Below, in pieces: positions 26,755 through 35,648 of a stretch of 64,000 bases of DNA. Position 1 is the stretch's first letter. Every line of letters begins with the position of its first letter. The position numbers were made by a program, and so were the translations under genes. The notes beneath the pieces are model-generated. The model searched no databases and was not told the origin of the DNA. It saw only the letters and a list, made by a program, of their open reading frames with translations. The stretch is from Chryseobacterium sp. MYb264 (GTDB lineage: Bacteria; Bacteroidota; Bacteroidia; Flavobacteriales; Weeksellaceae), in NCBI RefSeq assembly GCF_035974275.1, contig NZ_CP142422.1, positions 3,720,001 to 3,784,000 of the forward strand, read 5' to 3'.

Positions 26755-26797
26755 AAACCGTAGCCCCCTATTTTAGGTGAGTGTACGGTTTTTTTTA
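26755..26797 (+). terminator. Orphan terminator-like hairpin on the + strand
   Basis: AAACCGTA (26755-26762) pairs with TACGGTTT (26784-26791), followed by a T-run on the + strand. No + strand gene ends nearby, so it may end a small RNA or be a relic. Confidence 0.4.
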
Positions 26798-26884
26798 TTA
26801 AGATTCTTTAACAGAATCTGTAGATTTTCTTCTACAAATCAGGTTTCGTTACTAACAACTCTAATTTTCGTTACTGTTAATAAA

Positions 26885-26915
26885 ACAAAAAAAACTCCCC
26901 GAAAATACCGGGGAG
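26885..26915 (-). terminator. Terminator of glutamine synthetase III
   Basis: CTCCCCG (26895-26901) pairs with CGGGGAG (26909-26915); on the minus strand it is followed by T10 (26885-26894 complement). Confidence 0.85.
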
Positions 26916-26942
26916 CTTAACTAATATGGAACTTTACAGATG

Positions 26943-29138
26943 TTACTTTGTAAATAACATTTCTCTATATTTCGTCATTGGCCAAAGTTCATCATCCACC
27001 ATCATTTCCAATGCATCAGAAGCTTCTCTGATCACATCAAATAAAGGTTTTACTTTGTTACAGTATTCTTCTGCCTGCGTCTGACTTTCTGTTACCGCTT
27101 TTGCGGCTTCTCTTGCTTCAATTAAGTCTTCAACACCTAATTTAATTGAAGAAACGTTTTCAGAGATGCTTGTAATCAAACTCATTTGCTCTTTCGCTAA
27201 TGTTTTGAATTCTTTATCTCCGAAGATCTCTTTAAGACCTTTTACGTTCTCAATTAATCTGTTTTGATATTTTAAAGCAGAAGGAATAATGTGGTTTCTA
27301 GCGATATCACTTAAAACTCTTGCTTCAATATCAATAACTGTAGAATATTTTTCTAGTTTGATCTCGTTTCTAGCTTCAACTTCTCTATGGTTAAAAACTC
27401 CGATTTCTTCATATAAGTCAAGGAATTTCTGGTTCATTTCCTGCTTTAATGCTTCAGGAGTTGTTTTCCAGTTGTTCAAACCTCTCTTTTCAGCTTCTTT
27501 AGCCCAGTCATCAGAATATCCGTCACCTTCAAACATAATGTTTTTACACTGCTTGATGTATTCTCTTAAAATATTGAAGATGGCTTCATCTTTCTTAAGA
27601 CCAGTTTCAATTAAAGCATCCACCTCTTTTTTGAAATCGTTTAATTGTTTTGCAGCAATCGTATTCATTACCGTCATAGATTCAGCACAGTTTGCTGCAG
27701 AACCTACCGCTCTGATCTCGAATTTATTTCCTGTAAATGCAAATGGAGAAGTTCTGTTTCTGTCAGTATTATCCAACAAAATTTCAGGAATTTTTCCAAC
27801 TACATTTAGTTTAAGGTCTGTTTTTTCGTCTGGAGAAAGTTTTCCTTCCGTTACTTTTTCAAGCTCTTCCAAAACTCTGAATAACTGACTTCCGATAAAT
27901 ACAGAAATAATGGCCGGTGGAGCTTCGTTGGCACCTAATCTATGGTCGTTACTTGCAGACGCGATACTTGCTCTTAAAAGGTCAGCGTATTCATAAACCG
28001 CTTTAATCGTGTTAACGAAGAATGTTAAGAACTGTAAGTTTTTCTTAGGGTTTTTTCCTGGGCTTAACAGGTTTTCACCTGTGTCAGTCGCTAAAGACCA
28101 GTTGTTGTGCTTTCCGCTTCCGTTTACGCCTGCGAATGGTTTTTCGTGGAATAAAATGTGGAAATGGTGTCTGTGAGCGATTCTTGCCATAACATCCATC
28201 AACAAAGAGTTGTGGTCTACTGCAACGTTTACTTCTTCAAACATTGGAGCCAGCTCAAATTGGTTTGGAGCCACTTCATTGTGTCTTGTCGTTACAGGAA
28301 TACCCAATTTCATGCATTCGATTTCCAACTCTTTCATGAAATTCATGACTCTTGTAGGAATTGAACCGAAATAGTGGTCGTCCAATTGCTGCCCTTTTGC
28401 TGGAGAATGTCCTAATAAAGTTTTACCCGTTAAAACTAAATCCGGACGAGACTGAAACAATGCAGAATCAACCAGGAAATATTCTTGCTCCCAACCTAAA
28501 GTAGGAGTTACTTTTGTTACGTTTTTGTCGAAATACTGCATTACGTTGGTTGCAGCTTCGTCTACCGCATTCAATGCTCTTAAAAGAGGTGCTTTATAAT
28601 CTAAAGTTTCTCCGGTGTAAGAGATGAAAATGGAAGGAATACACAATGTAGTTCCCATAATGAAAGCGGGAGATGTAGGATCCCATGCTGTATAACCTCT
28701 TGCTTCGAAAGTGTTTCTGATCCCTCCGTTCGGAAAAGAAGAAGCATCAGGCTCCTGCTGAATCAATAAGTTTCCGCTGAATCTTTCGATTGCTCTACCT
28801 CCTTCAATGGGTGTGAAGAACGAATCGTGCTTTTCTGCAGTTGTCCCCGTCAAAGGCTGAAACCAGTGGGTGTAGTGAGTCACTCCTTTGCTCATTGCCC
28901 AGTCTTTCATAGCTACGGCTACCTGATCTGCAATGTGTCTTTGGATTTTAGTTCCTTTTTTTACCGCATCCATAATAGACTGGAATGCTTCTTTCGTTAA
29001 ATATTCTCTCATTGTTTCTTCTGAGAAAACATTCTGGCAGAATAGTTCTGACAATTTTACAGGAACTTCTACAGAGTTATCTCTTCTAAAGTCCTTAAAC
29101 GGTAAAGTTTCTAACGCTTTGAATCTTAAAGTTGACAT
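26943..29138 (-). CDS. glnN: Glutamine synthetase type III
   Basis: ATP-dependent synthesis of glutamine from glutamate and ammonium. The 731-residue length is that of the GSIII family, which is common in Bacteroidota and much longer than GSI. Motifs include GWEQEYFLVD (metal-binding Glu), TRHNEVAPNQFELAPMFE, FAGVNGSGKHNNWSL (ATP region) and NDHRLGANEAPPAI. Start MSTLRFKALE is the usual one. It is monocistronic, with a -7 box (TAAATTTG) just upstream and a strong terminator. Confidence 0.97.
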   Translation of the reverse strand: MSTLRFKALETLPFKDFRRDNSVEVPVKLSELFCQNVFSEETMREYLTKEAFQSIMDAVKKGTKIQRHIADQVAVAMKDWAMSKGVTHYTHWFQPLTGTTAEKHDSFFTPIEGGRAIERFSGNLLIQQEPDASSFPNGGIRNTFEARGYTAWDPTSPAFIMGTTLCIPSIFISYTGETLDYKAPLLRALNAVDEAATNVMQYFDKNVTKVTPTLGWEQEYFLVDSALFQSRPDLVLTGKTLLGHSPAKGQQLDDHYFGSIPTRVMNFMKELEIECMKLGIPVTTRHNEVAPNQFELAPMFEEVNVAVDHNSLLMDVMARIAHRHHFHILFHEKPFAGVNGSGKHNNWSLATDTGENLLSPGKNPKKNLQFLTFFVNTIKAVYEYADLLRASIASASNDHRLGANEAPPAIISVFIGSQLFRVLEELEKVTEGKLSPDEKTDLKLNVVGKIPEILLDNTDRNRTSPFAFTGNKFEIRAVGSAANCAESMTVMNTIAAKQLNDFKKEVDALIETGLKKDEAIFNILREYIKQCKNIMFEGDGYSDDWAKEAEKRGLNNWKTTPEALKQEMNQKFLDLYEEIGVFNHREVEARNEIKLEKYSTVIDIEARVLSDIARNHIIPSALKYQNRLIENVKGLKEIFGDKEFKTLAKEQMSLITSISENVSSIKLGVEDLIEAREAAKAVTESQTQAEEYCNKVKPLFDVIREASDALEMMVDDELWPMTKYREMLFTK

Positions 29139-29158
29139 ATAGGTTAATTTTTACGGGG

Positions 29159-29166
29159 CAAATTTA
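29159..29166 (-). promoter_or_regulatory. -7 box of glutamine synthetase III
   Basis: TAAATTTG on the minus strand, 20 bp upstream of the ATG at 29138. Further upstream, at 29194-29213, a short ACCCC/GGGGT hairpin lies in the remaining intergenic space up to 29450, where nothing else is seen. Confidence 0.5.
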
Positions 29167-29450
29167 CAAAAAAAACGCATTGAAAATATTTTTACCCCAA
29201 AAAATTAAGGGGTGTTTTGAATTTTAACTAAATTTTAAACGTTGATTTGAATTCTGAAGGGGGTGAGGAGTTTTGTTTCTAATGTGAATAAAAATTATTC
29301 CGAATTTCTTTCCCGATACCTTAATATGTAGTACTTTTAGAAAACCTGTCATTATTCAATGATCAGCAATTATGTATTTGATTTTCAGTAAATTGAAGTA
29401 TTAAATATATTTTTTGTAACTTAGCAGACTTTTTATAAAAATTTTAATAT

Positions 29451-31142
29451 ATGACAAATTCTAGAGCAAGAGAAACTACCGAGGCCATTGAAAGACTATA
29501 CATATCTATGAGACACCTGTTTTATAGAGGTTTTTTCAAGCCGAGCGGAGTTTCTGGAGAAAGCATTAGAAGTTTGTTGAAGACGATCAATCCGGAAATT
29601 TACGGTACCATGAGCATTCCAAGCAAATTGGAATTGGATGGTTTGATGTATGTTTTAGACAGACTTCCAGAAGGTATTGAAGAATGTGCTTTCATTCATT
29701 TAACTTCAGACGAAGGTTTTGATAAAGGAAGTTTCGAACCGATCGTTCCTAAAAAGAGAAGAAGAAACTGTTACAGAATCGACGAACACCAGATGAATAT
29801 CGAAGTTCTTTTGGGGCGTTCTGAGATCTATGATATTCTTACCCACTTAACATTCTTATTTATAGAAGCAGATAAAATCAGGAATTTAGCTTTCATTCAG
29901 GATGAAAACTGGAAGCCGACACGTGCTTTTAAAATTATCGAAGAAGTTGTAAAAGGCGAAAAGAAATTCAGCAGAAAAGAAAAAGAAGTTGCTTTAATTC
30001 ATTTATCTTCTTTAATAGGAAGAACTTTTGAAGAAACCTTAAACGCTTACAATACTTTCGGAGACGATACAAATCCTGACCGTTTATTTAAGATTATCTA
30101 CAACTTAGGAAAAGTAAGTTTGGAAGATGCAAAACAGACGAGAGAAAGAGAGATTCATTTCAGTGCTATTTTAAAGGAAAGAGTGGGTCACCATTATTTC
30201 GGTGAAAAATGGGCAGATAAAGTGAAAGAGGTTTTATTTGAAAATAATCTTCACATGCGTCCGTTACACATTATTTCTGCCAATATGCATTCCGTGAAAA
30301 ATATGCTGTACGCCAACGATGCATTAAAGAAAAAAGACAACAAAGAAGTTGATTATAAGCTTTACGGAGAAATTTCTGATAAAAAAGAGCTTCGCGATAA
30401 AGTTTCAAAATATGCTTTGGAGGAAGGTATGCTTTATATTAATGATAAGAGCGGAAGTAATATTGATGTTCAGATTATTGATTTAAGCAAAACAAACCTT
30501 AAAAACACGCCTTTCCACGATATTAAGTTTGGTGGCGATGATGTAATTATGGTTTTTGATTACGCTTTCGGAGAACAGGCTTATGAGGTGATGGACGAAT
30601 TATTAAGGCCTTACGAGCATAAAGGAGAAGTTTACATGATGAAAGTGAAATCTGTTTCCATCATGGGGAAAGCCGGAATTCTGGAAGGTGGAAAAGGTGA
30701 TATTATGATCCCTACTTCACATATTTTTGAAGGAACGGCCGATAATTATCCTTTTGAAAACGCGTTGAAAAAAGAAGATTTCCATGATGATGAACTGAAA
30801 GCTTTTGAAGGTCCGATGATTACCGTTTTGGGAACTTCACTTCAAAACAGAGATATTCTTTCTTATTTCATGAATACTTCGTGGAAAGCAATCGGACTTG
30901 AAATGGAAGGTGCACATTACCAAAAAGCAATTCAGGTGGCGTCTAAAATCAGACATCATATTTCACCGGATCTGTTTGTAATGTATGCGTATTACGCTTC
31001 GGATAATCCTTTGGAAACAGGAAGCACACTTTCTTCAGGAGGTTTGGGATTAACAGGTGTAAAACCAACCTATCTGATTACGCTAAGAATCTTAGAAAAG
31101 ATTTTACAAAGCGGAAAAAAAGAAGTTGCCGCTAAGAAATAA
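29451..31142 (+). CDS. Uncharacterised 563-residue protein, possibly with a nucleoside-phosphorylase-like C-terminal domain
   Basis: I do not recognise a named function; it may be the family listed as DUF6909. The first 300 residues are mostly helical and charged (SRARETTEAIERLYISMR). From residue ~390 comes an alternating strand-helix part: SVSIMGKAGILEGGKGDIMI, TVLGTSLQNRDILSYF, and SWKAIGLEMEGAHYQKAI. The last resembles the MEGA motif of nucleoside phosphorylases and nucleosidases, where the Glu binds ribose, and the KAG-GDIMIP segment resembles their core. That reading is inference. There is no signal peptide. It is monocistronic with a terminator. Confidence 0.6.
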   Translation: MTNSRARETTEAIERLYISMRHLFYRGFFKPSGVSGESIRSLLKTINPEIYGTMSIPSKLELDGLMYVLDRLPEGIEECAFIHLTSDEGFDKGSFEPIVPKKRRRNCYRIDEHQMNIEVLLGRSEIYDILTHLTFLFIEADKIRNLAFIQDENWKPTRAFKIIEEVVKGEKKFSRKEKEVALIHLSSLIGRTFEETLNAYNTFGDDTNPDRLFKIIYNLGKVSLEDAKQTREREIHFSAILKERVGHHYFGEKWADKVKEVLFENNLHMRPLHIISANMHSVKNMLYANDALKKKDNKEVDYKLYGEISDKKELRDKVSKYALEEGMLYINDKSGSNIDVQIIDLSKTNLKNTPFHDIKFGGDDVIMVFDYAFGEQAYEVMDELLRPYEHKGEVYMMKVKSVSIMGKAGILEGGKGDIMIPTSHIFEGTADNYPFENALKKEDFHDDELKAFEGPMITVLGTSLQNRDILSYFMNTSWKAIGLEMEGAHYQKAIQVASKIRHHISPDLFVMYAYYASDNPLETGSTLSSGGLGLTGVKPTYLITLRILEKILQSGKKEVAAKK

Positions 31143-31167
31143 TTTTTAATTATTACTAAAAAATATA

Positions 31168-31204
31168 ATCCTCCAAAGTTTTAAAACCTTGGAGGATTTT
31201 TTTT
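31168..31204 (+). terminator. Terminator behind the 563-residue protein gene
   Basis: AATCCTCCAA pairs with TTGGAGGATT around a T/A-rich loop, followed by T8. Confidence 0.85.
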
Positions 31205-31324
31205 GCTTAAACACTAATGGCTCAAATGCTTTGCGCAAATTACACGAATTTTATTTGTGATAAATATGGGTGATGTATTTCATCTCTCGCAGATCAAGCA
31301 AATTTAACAGATGTTTGAGTTAAA

Positions 31325-31361
31325 AAAATCAGCGTAATCTGCAAAATCAGCGAGATAAAAA
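31325..31361. repeat. Dispersed intergenic repeat, copy 3
   Basis: Contains TAATCTGCAAAATCAGCGAG, nearly identical to copy 1 at 24705. The preceding 31284-31310 (CTCGCAGATCAAGCAAATTT) is a related but inverted piece. Nothing else is seen in 31205-31472. Confidence 0.6.
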
Positions 31362-31472
31362 TTTAACAATTGAAGATAACTTTCATCTAAAAAAGACTCA
31401 AACCTCAACAATAACTCTACGTTTGAGGTTCTTGTTTAAATTAACTACCTTTAGAAAAATAAAAAATTTTAA

Positions 31473-33311
31473 ATGAAAAAATCGGTTGCAATCCTGTTTG
31501 CGTTTATAATTTCTCAGTTTCAGGCTCAGCAGGGCCCTTATTATCAGCAGAGTGCGAAGTACAAGATGGATATTGATGTGAACGCTGAAAAATTTACTTA
31601 TCAAGGAAATCAGACTTTAGAATACACCAACAATTCTCCGGACGAGCTCAATGTTGTTTATTTCCATTTGTATTGGAATGCCTTTAAACCCAACTCGATG
31701 ATGGATCAAAGAGTGGCCAGTCAGGGAAAAAATGGGGATTCGAGATTGCAAAAAGATGGAATTTCAAGATTGGCTTCTATTCCGAAAGATCAGGAAGGAG
31801 CACAAAATATTCACTGGATCAAACAAAACGGCAAAGACCTGAAATTTGAAGTTCAGGAAACCATCATGAAAGTGTATTTGGCGGAACCTATCAAGCCAAA
31901 TTCAACCACTACTTTCACGATGGATTGGGATGCGGTGATTCCTCAACAAATCCGTAGAAGCGGAAGAAATAACAGAGAAGGCGTTGATATGACGATGACG
32001 CAATGGTATCCGAAAATTGCAGAATACGATTACGATGGCTGGGCGACTTTCGATTATATGGGAAGAGAGTTCCATGCTCCGTTTTCAGATTTTGATGTGA
32101 CGATAAAAATCAATAAAGATTATGTTGTGGGAGCTGGAGGAATTCTTGAAAATCCTACAGAAGTAAAAGGTTACGATGCGAATGCAAAGATCAAAGCCGA
32201 AAAAAATAAAAAAGCGACATGGAAATGGACTGCGAAAAATATTCTTGATTTCGCTTGGAGTGCCGACAGAGATTATATCGTAAAAAGTTTTGATGTTCCA
32301 CAGGGTCCGAAAGTATTCTTTGTGTATCAACAAAATGATAAAACAAAAGTTTGGGAGGAAGCTCAATCTTATGTAACGAAATATTTCCAGATCATGAATT
32401 CTCATTTCGGGAAATATGTGTACCCAACGTACGCATTTATCCAAGGTGGAGACGGCGGAATGGAGTACGGAATGTGTACCATGATCCTTGGAGAAGCTAA
32501 AAATATTAAAGATTTAATGGGATTGATGGCTCATGAAGGTTCTCACTCCTGGTATCAGCAAATGCTGGCAACCAACGAATCGATGCGCCCGTGGATGGAT
32601 GAAGGCTTTACGAGCTATGCGGAAGGATATGTAATGTATCAGCTGTTTCCTGAACAACTGCCGAATCCGTTTATGGAAAGATTAAATGCTTACAGAAGTT
32701 TCATCAAAAAAGGAATTGAAGAACCGGCTGTTTGGTTAGGCGATCACCACGACAACGGAACGTCTTATACGTATGCTTCTTATGTGAAAGGGGAATTGTA
32801 TTTGGTACAGTTGGGTTATATTATGGGTGAGCAGAATTTGGCTGAAACATTAAAACAATATTACGATCAGTGGGCAATGAAACACCCGTCTGACAGAGAC
32901 TTTTTACATATCGCTCAGAAGGTTTCGGGGATGGATTTGAAATGGTTCCAAAACTATTGGATCAACACCACAAAAACCATTGATTATGGCATTAAAGATG
33001 TGAAATACGATGCAAAATCTACGACGATTACTTTGATTAATAAAGGTCAGGTTCCGATGCCGATTGATTTCAGTATTATGACTACCGATAAGAAAATTGT
33101 GACGTATCAGATTCCTTTAAATATGACACATACTTGGAAAGAAAAAGATGCGTATGGTGAGTTTAAAACCATGCCGTACTGGCCTTGGACTCAAAAGGAA
33201 TATACGGTAACGGTTCCTTATACAAAATCTCAGTTATCTGTTTTAGGTATTGATTTCAGCCAACGATTGGCAGATGTGAATATGGAAGATAATTTTGTTG
33301 AAGTGAAGTAA
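31473..33311 (+). CDS. M1-family zinc metallopeptidase, secreted
   Basis: The 612-residue protein has a signal peptide (MKKSVAILFAFIISQFQAQ). An N-terminal beta-domain (YQGNQTLEYTNNSPDELNVV) is followed by the peptidase domain with GGMEYG (the exopeptidase GAMEN-like motif) and HEGSH followed 18 residues later by Glu in WMDEGFTSY, giving the HExxH-x18-E zinc site. A C-terminal domain follows. It is expected to be an aminopeptidase in the periplasm or outside the cell. No C-terminal type IX sorting domain is evident. It ends at a terminator. Confidence 0.93.
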   Translation: MKKSVAILFAFIISQFQAQQGPYYQQSAKYKMDIDVNAEKFTYQGNQTLEYTNNSPDELNVVYFHLYWNAFKPNSMMDQRVASQGKNGDSRLQKDGISRLASIPKDQEGAQNIHWIKQNGKDLKFEVQETIMKVYLAEPIKPNSTTTFTMDWDAVIPQQIRRSGRNNREGVDMTMTQWYPKIAEYDYDGWATFDYMGREFHAPFSDFDVTIKINKDYVVGAGGILENPTEVKGYDANAKIKAEKNKKATWKWTAKNILDFAWSADRDYIVKSFDVPQGPKVFFVYQQNDKTKVWEEAQSYVTKYFQIMNSHFGKYVYPTYAFIQGGDGGMEYGMCTMILGEAKNIKDLMGLMAHEGSHSWYQQMLATNESMRPWMDEGFTSYAEGYVMYQLFPEQLPNPFMERLNAYRSFIKKGIEEPAVWLGDHHDNGTSYTYASYVKGELYLVQLGYIMGEQNLAETLKQYYDQWAMKHPSDRDFLHIAQKVSGMDLKWFQNYWINTTKTIDYGIKDVKYDAKSTTITLINKGQVPMPIDFSIMTTDKKIVTYQIPLNMTHTWKEKDAYGEFKTMPYWPWTQKEYTVTVPYTKSQLSVLGIDFSQRLADVNMEDNFVEVK

Positions 33312-33332
33312 GTAATCTTTTAAAATATATAG

Positions 33333-33362
33333 AATCCTGCAGTTAGCTGTGGGATTTTTTTG
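33333..33362 (+). terminator. Terminator behind the M1 peptidase gene
   Basis: AATCCTGCAG pairs with CTGTGGGATT (two wobble pairs) around TTAG, followed by T-rich sequence. Confidence 0.75.
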
Positions 33363-33537
33363 TTTCTTTAAATTCTCTTTTACTTAATTACGACAGAAGA
33401 CGGATTAAAAAAATATATTTTTTTAAAGATTCTATACTTTATGCGTCCAAAAATTATTAATTAAATAGAAATTAGTATCACTTAAGTAAATAATTATCAT
33501 CATTTGATTTCAAACAATATGTGGGAAACAAAAGTAG

Positions 33538-33654
33538 TTTGTATTTTATTGCAAACACCCCTGTTTTAAATCTCCGCACTTTGTATTTTATTACAAACAA
33601 GGTTGTTTTAAACAAAATACTTACTACATTTATTTAAAACAACCTTGTTTGTAA
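33538..33654. repeat. Direct repeat plus a 22-bp perfect inverted repeat
   Basis: TTTGTATTTTATT occurs at 33538-33550 and 33580-33592 (period 42 bp). The second copy leads into an inverted repeat: 33591-33612 and 33633-33654 are perfect 22-bp reverse complements around a 20-bp loop (core CAAACAAGGTTG / CAACCTTGTTTG). No T-run follows, so it is not a normal terminator. The rest of 33312-33857 shows no gene. Confidence 0.9.
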
Positions 33655-33857
33655 CCTCCGTAAAAATAATTTGGTCTTAATTCGGTTTTTATTGCACAAA
33701 TAAATTTTAACTTCATCCTATTCATGATATTTTTATACAGAAGAGCATTTTATGGCAGATTAAGGGATAGTTTTTATGAAAATCATTAAATTTATTCCCT
33801 CAAAATAAAGCAAGAGTTTCAATAGTATTTAATGAAATTCTTCTGAAAAGTAAATAA

Positions 33858-34616
33858 ATGAATTCAATCGTAATCAACGTAGGAAACAGCAATATCAGAT
33901 TTGGACTTTTTGATGATGATAATTGTGATGTTTCGTGGGTCATCAATACAAAACCTTACCGCACGGCAGACGAACTGTATGTACAGATGCTGATGTTGTA
34001 TCAGACGTATAAAATTGAACCCAGGGAGATCGATAAAGTCATTATCGGTTCTGTAGTCCCTCAGCTTACCAAGGTAATCAGTGCTGCCATCAGGAAAATT
34101 CATGATGTTGCTCCGGTTATCGTAGACAGTACAACGCCGTCTGTGGTACAGGCAAAATCGAAGTCGAGAGGAACGGATATTTTCGCCAATCTGGTAGCGG
34201 CGCATATGCTGTATCCCGGAAAAAAGAAAATTGTTTTGGATTTCGGAACGGCACTTACGGCAAGCTGTATCTCGGAAACGGGAGAATCTTTGGGGGTAAT
34301 TATTGCTCCGGGAATTATCACCGCTTTAAATTCGTTAATCAGCCACACTGCACAGCTGCCCGAAATTGAGTTGAAAAAGCCGAAAACAGTTCTTGGTCTG
34401 GATACTGTAAGCTGCATGCAAAGCGGTATGGTATACGGATTTTTGGGGATGGTAGAAGGGTTTATCGACCGAATTAATGATGAGGTAAATGACGACTGCT
34501 TCGTGATTGCGACGGGAGGTGTCTCTCATGTTTATAAGCCATTGACAGATAAAATCCATATTATGGACAGGCTTCATACTTTAAAAGGACTGTACTTTTT
34601 AGGAAAAGATTTATAA
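33858..34616 (+). CDS. coaX: Type III pantothenate kinase
   Basis: First step of coenzyme A synthesis, in the cytoplasm. The 252-residue product has the family's N-terminal phosphate motif as INVGNSNIRFGLFD, RGTDIFANLVAAH in the middle, DFGTALTASCI and the ATGGVSHVY segment. Type III enzymes are common in Bacteroidota and need a monovalent cation. The upstream space carries the inverted repeat at 33591-33654. The GNAT gene follows 65 bp later. Confidence 0.95.
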   Translation: MNSIVINVGNSNIRFGLFDDDNCDVSWVINTKPYRTADELYVQMLMLYQTYKIEPREIDKVIIGSVVPQLTKVISAAIRKIHDVAPVIVDSTTPSVVQAKSKSRGTDIFANLVAAHMLYPGKKKIVLDFGTALTASCISETGESLGVIIAPGIITALNSLISHTAQLPEIELKKPKTVLGLDTVSCMQSGMVYGFLGMVEGFIDRINDEVNDDCFVIATGGVSHVYKPLTDKIHIMDRLHTLKGLYFLGKDL

Positions 34617-34681
34617 ATAAGATTCAGGTTGAGCATCTGGATGCATGTTTACTCTAACCTGGAGATGAACGATAGTAAAGT

Positions 34682-35215
34682 ATGCAAAATTTCCCCACAA
34701 TAAAAACCGAAAGATTGATTCTTTCTGAATTAAAAGAAGACGATCTTCCGTTGGTTATAGAATATATGCAGGATAAAGAATATTCTGATTATACATCTAC
34801 AATCCCTTATCCTTACCGAAAAGAAGATGGTGATTTCTGGCTGAAACTGGTGAGAGAAGCGTTCACCTCTAAGAAAGGGTATACTTTCGCGATCCGCGAT
34901 GCATCCGGAAAAATGATCGGAGCGATTGGTCTGCACGATGAAGGTCATGATAAAGCAGAAATGGGGTACTGGATGGCAAAAACTTTCTGGAATAAAGGAT
35001 ATGTGACAGAAGCTGCCAGAGCTGTTGTCGATTTTGGATTTAATGAATTGAACTTTAACAAGATCTTTGCGATTCATTTTCCTCATAACCCGGCTTCCGG
35101 AAAGATCATGCAGAAAATAGGAATGGAGCAGGAAGCTATTTTAAAACAACATCTGAAGAAAGACGGGAAATATTACGATATCCCGATGTATTCTATTTTT
35201 AAAAATAAGGATTGA
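34682..35215 (+). CDS. GNAT-family N-acetyltransferase
   Basis: The 177-residue product has the start TIKTERLILSELKEDDL typical of the RimJ/RimL-type branch, GAIGLHDEGHDKAEMGYWMA in the centre, the acetyl-CoA loop region WNKGYVTEAARAVVDFGF, and HPHNPASGKIMQKIGM-like sequence near the end (seen as FPHNPASGKIMQKIGMEQE). It probably acetylates an amino group of a ribosomal protein or small molecule; the substrate is unknown. Its stop faces the tadA stop one base away, so the genes converge. Confidence 0.88.
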   Translation: MQNFPTIKTERLILSELKEDDLPLVIEYMQDKEYSDYTSTIPYPYRKEDGDFWLKLVREAFTSKKGYTFAIRDASGKMIGAIGLHDEGHDKAEMGYWMAKTFWNKGYVTEAARAVVDFGFNELNFNKIFAIHFPHNPASGKIMQKIGMEQEAILKQHLKKDGKYYDIPMYSIFKNKD

Positions 35216-35216
35216 T

Positions 35217-35648
35217 TTATCTTTTCGATCTAAAAAACTCTTTCACAATAGAAGAGCATTCGCTTTCTAAAATTCCTGTAACAATCTCTGTTTTGGGATG
35301 AAGGGATAAATTTTTGTTGATGAATCCTCGCTGCTCGTCTCGCGCGCCAATCACCACCTTGGTAATTTGTGACCAAGAAAGCGCTCCCGAACACATGACG
35401 CAAGGCTCCATCGTAACATATAGGGTACAGTTGATAAGGTATTTTCCGCCCAGAAAGTTCGCTGCGGAAGTAATCGCCTGCATTTCGGCATGAGCGGTAA
35501 CATCATGTAAAGCTTCGGTGAGATTGTGTGATCTCGCAATTACTCGGTTATTGGAAACTATCACGCATCCGATGGGAACTTCATCTTTTTCCAAAGCAAT
35601 TTCGGCTTCCTGCAAAGCCATTTTCATAAAATACTCGTCGGTAAACAT
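35217..35648 (-). CDS. tadA: Nucleoside or tRNA adenosine deaminase (TadA-like)
   Basis: The 143-residue zinc deaminase has the catalytic HAEMQAI (zinc His and proton-shuttle Glu) and TMEPCVMCSGAL (two zinc Cys) motifs in the spacing of TadA, which converts A34 to inosine in tRNA(Arg). The start MFTDEYFMKMALQEAEIA fits TadA. A guanine-type deaminase is an alternative but less likely. The ATG directly follows the stop of the upstream gene, so the two are coupled. Confidence 0.9.
   Translation of the reverse strand: MFTDEYFMKMALQEAEIALEKDEVPIGCVIVSNNRVIARSHNLTEALHDVTAHAEMQAITSAANFLGGKYLINCTLYVTMEPCVMCSGALSWSQITKVVIGARDEQRGFINKNLSLHPKTEIVTGILESECSSIVKEFFRSKR

Larger units (their letters stand above)
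26604..26942. other. Intergenic region between glutamine synthetase and NlpC/P60 genes
   Basis: It contains the terminator of the glutamine synthetase gene (26885-26915) and a separate terminator-like hairpin at 26755-26797 that points the other way. The piece near 26640-26700 should hold the NlpC/P60 promoter; I could not place a clear -7 box. Confidence 0.5.

Noticed and set aside
33591..33654. Terminator of the M1 peptidase gene
   Set aside because: A normal terminator already lies at 33333-33362, and the inverted repeat has no T-run.
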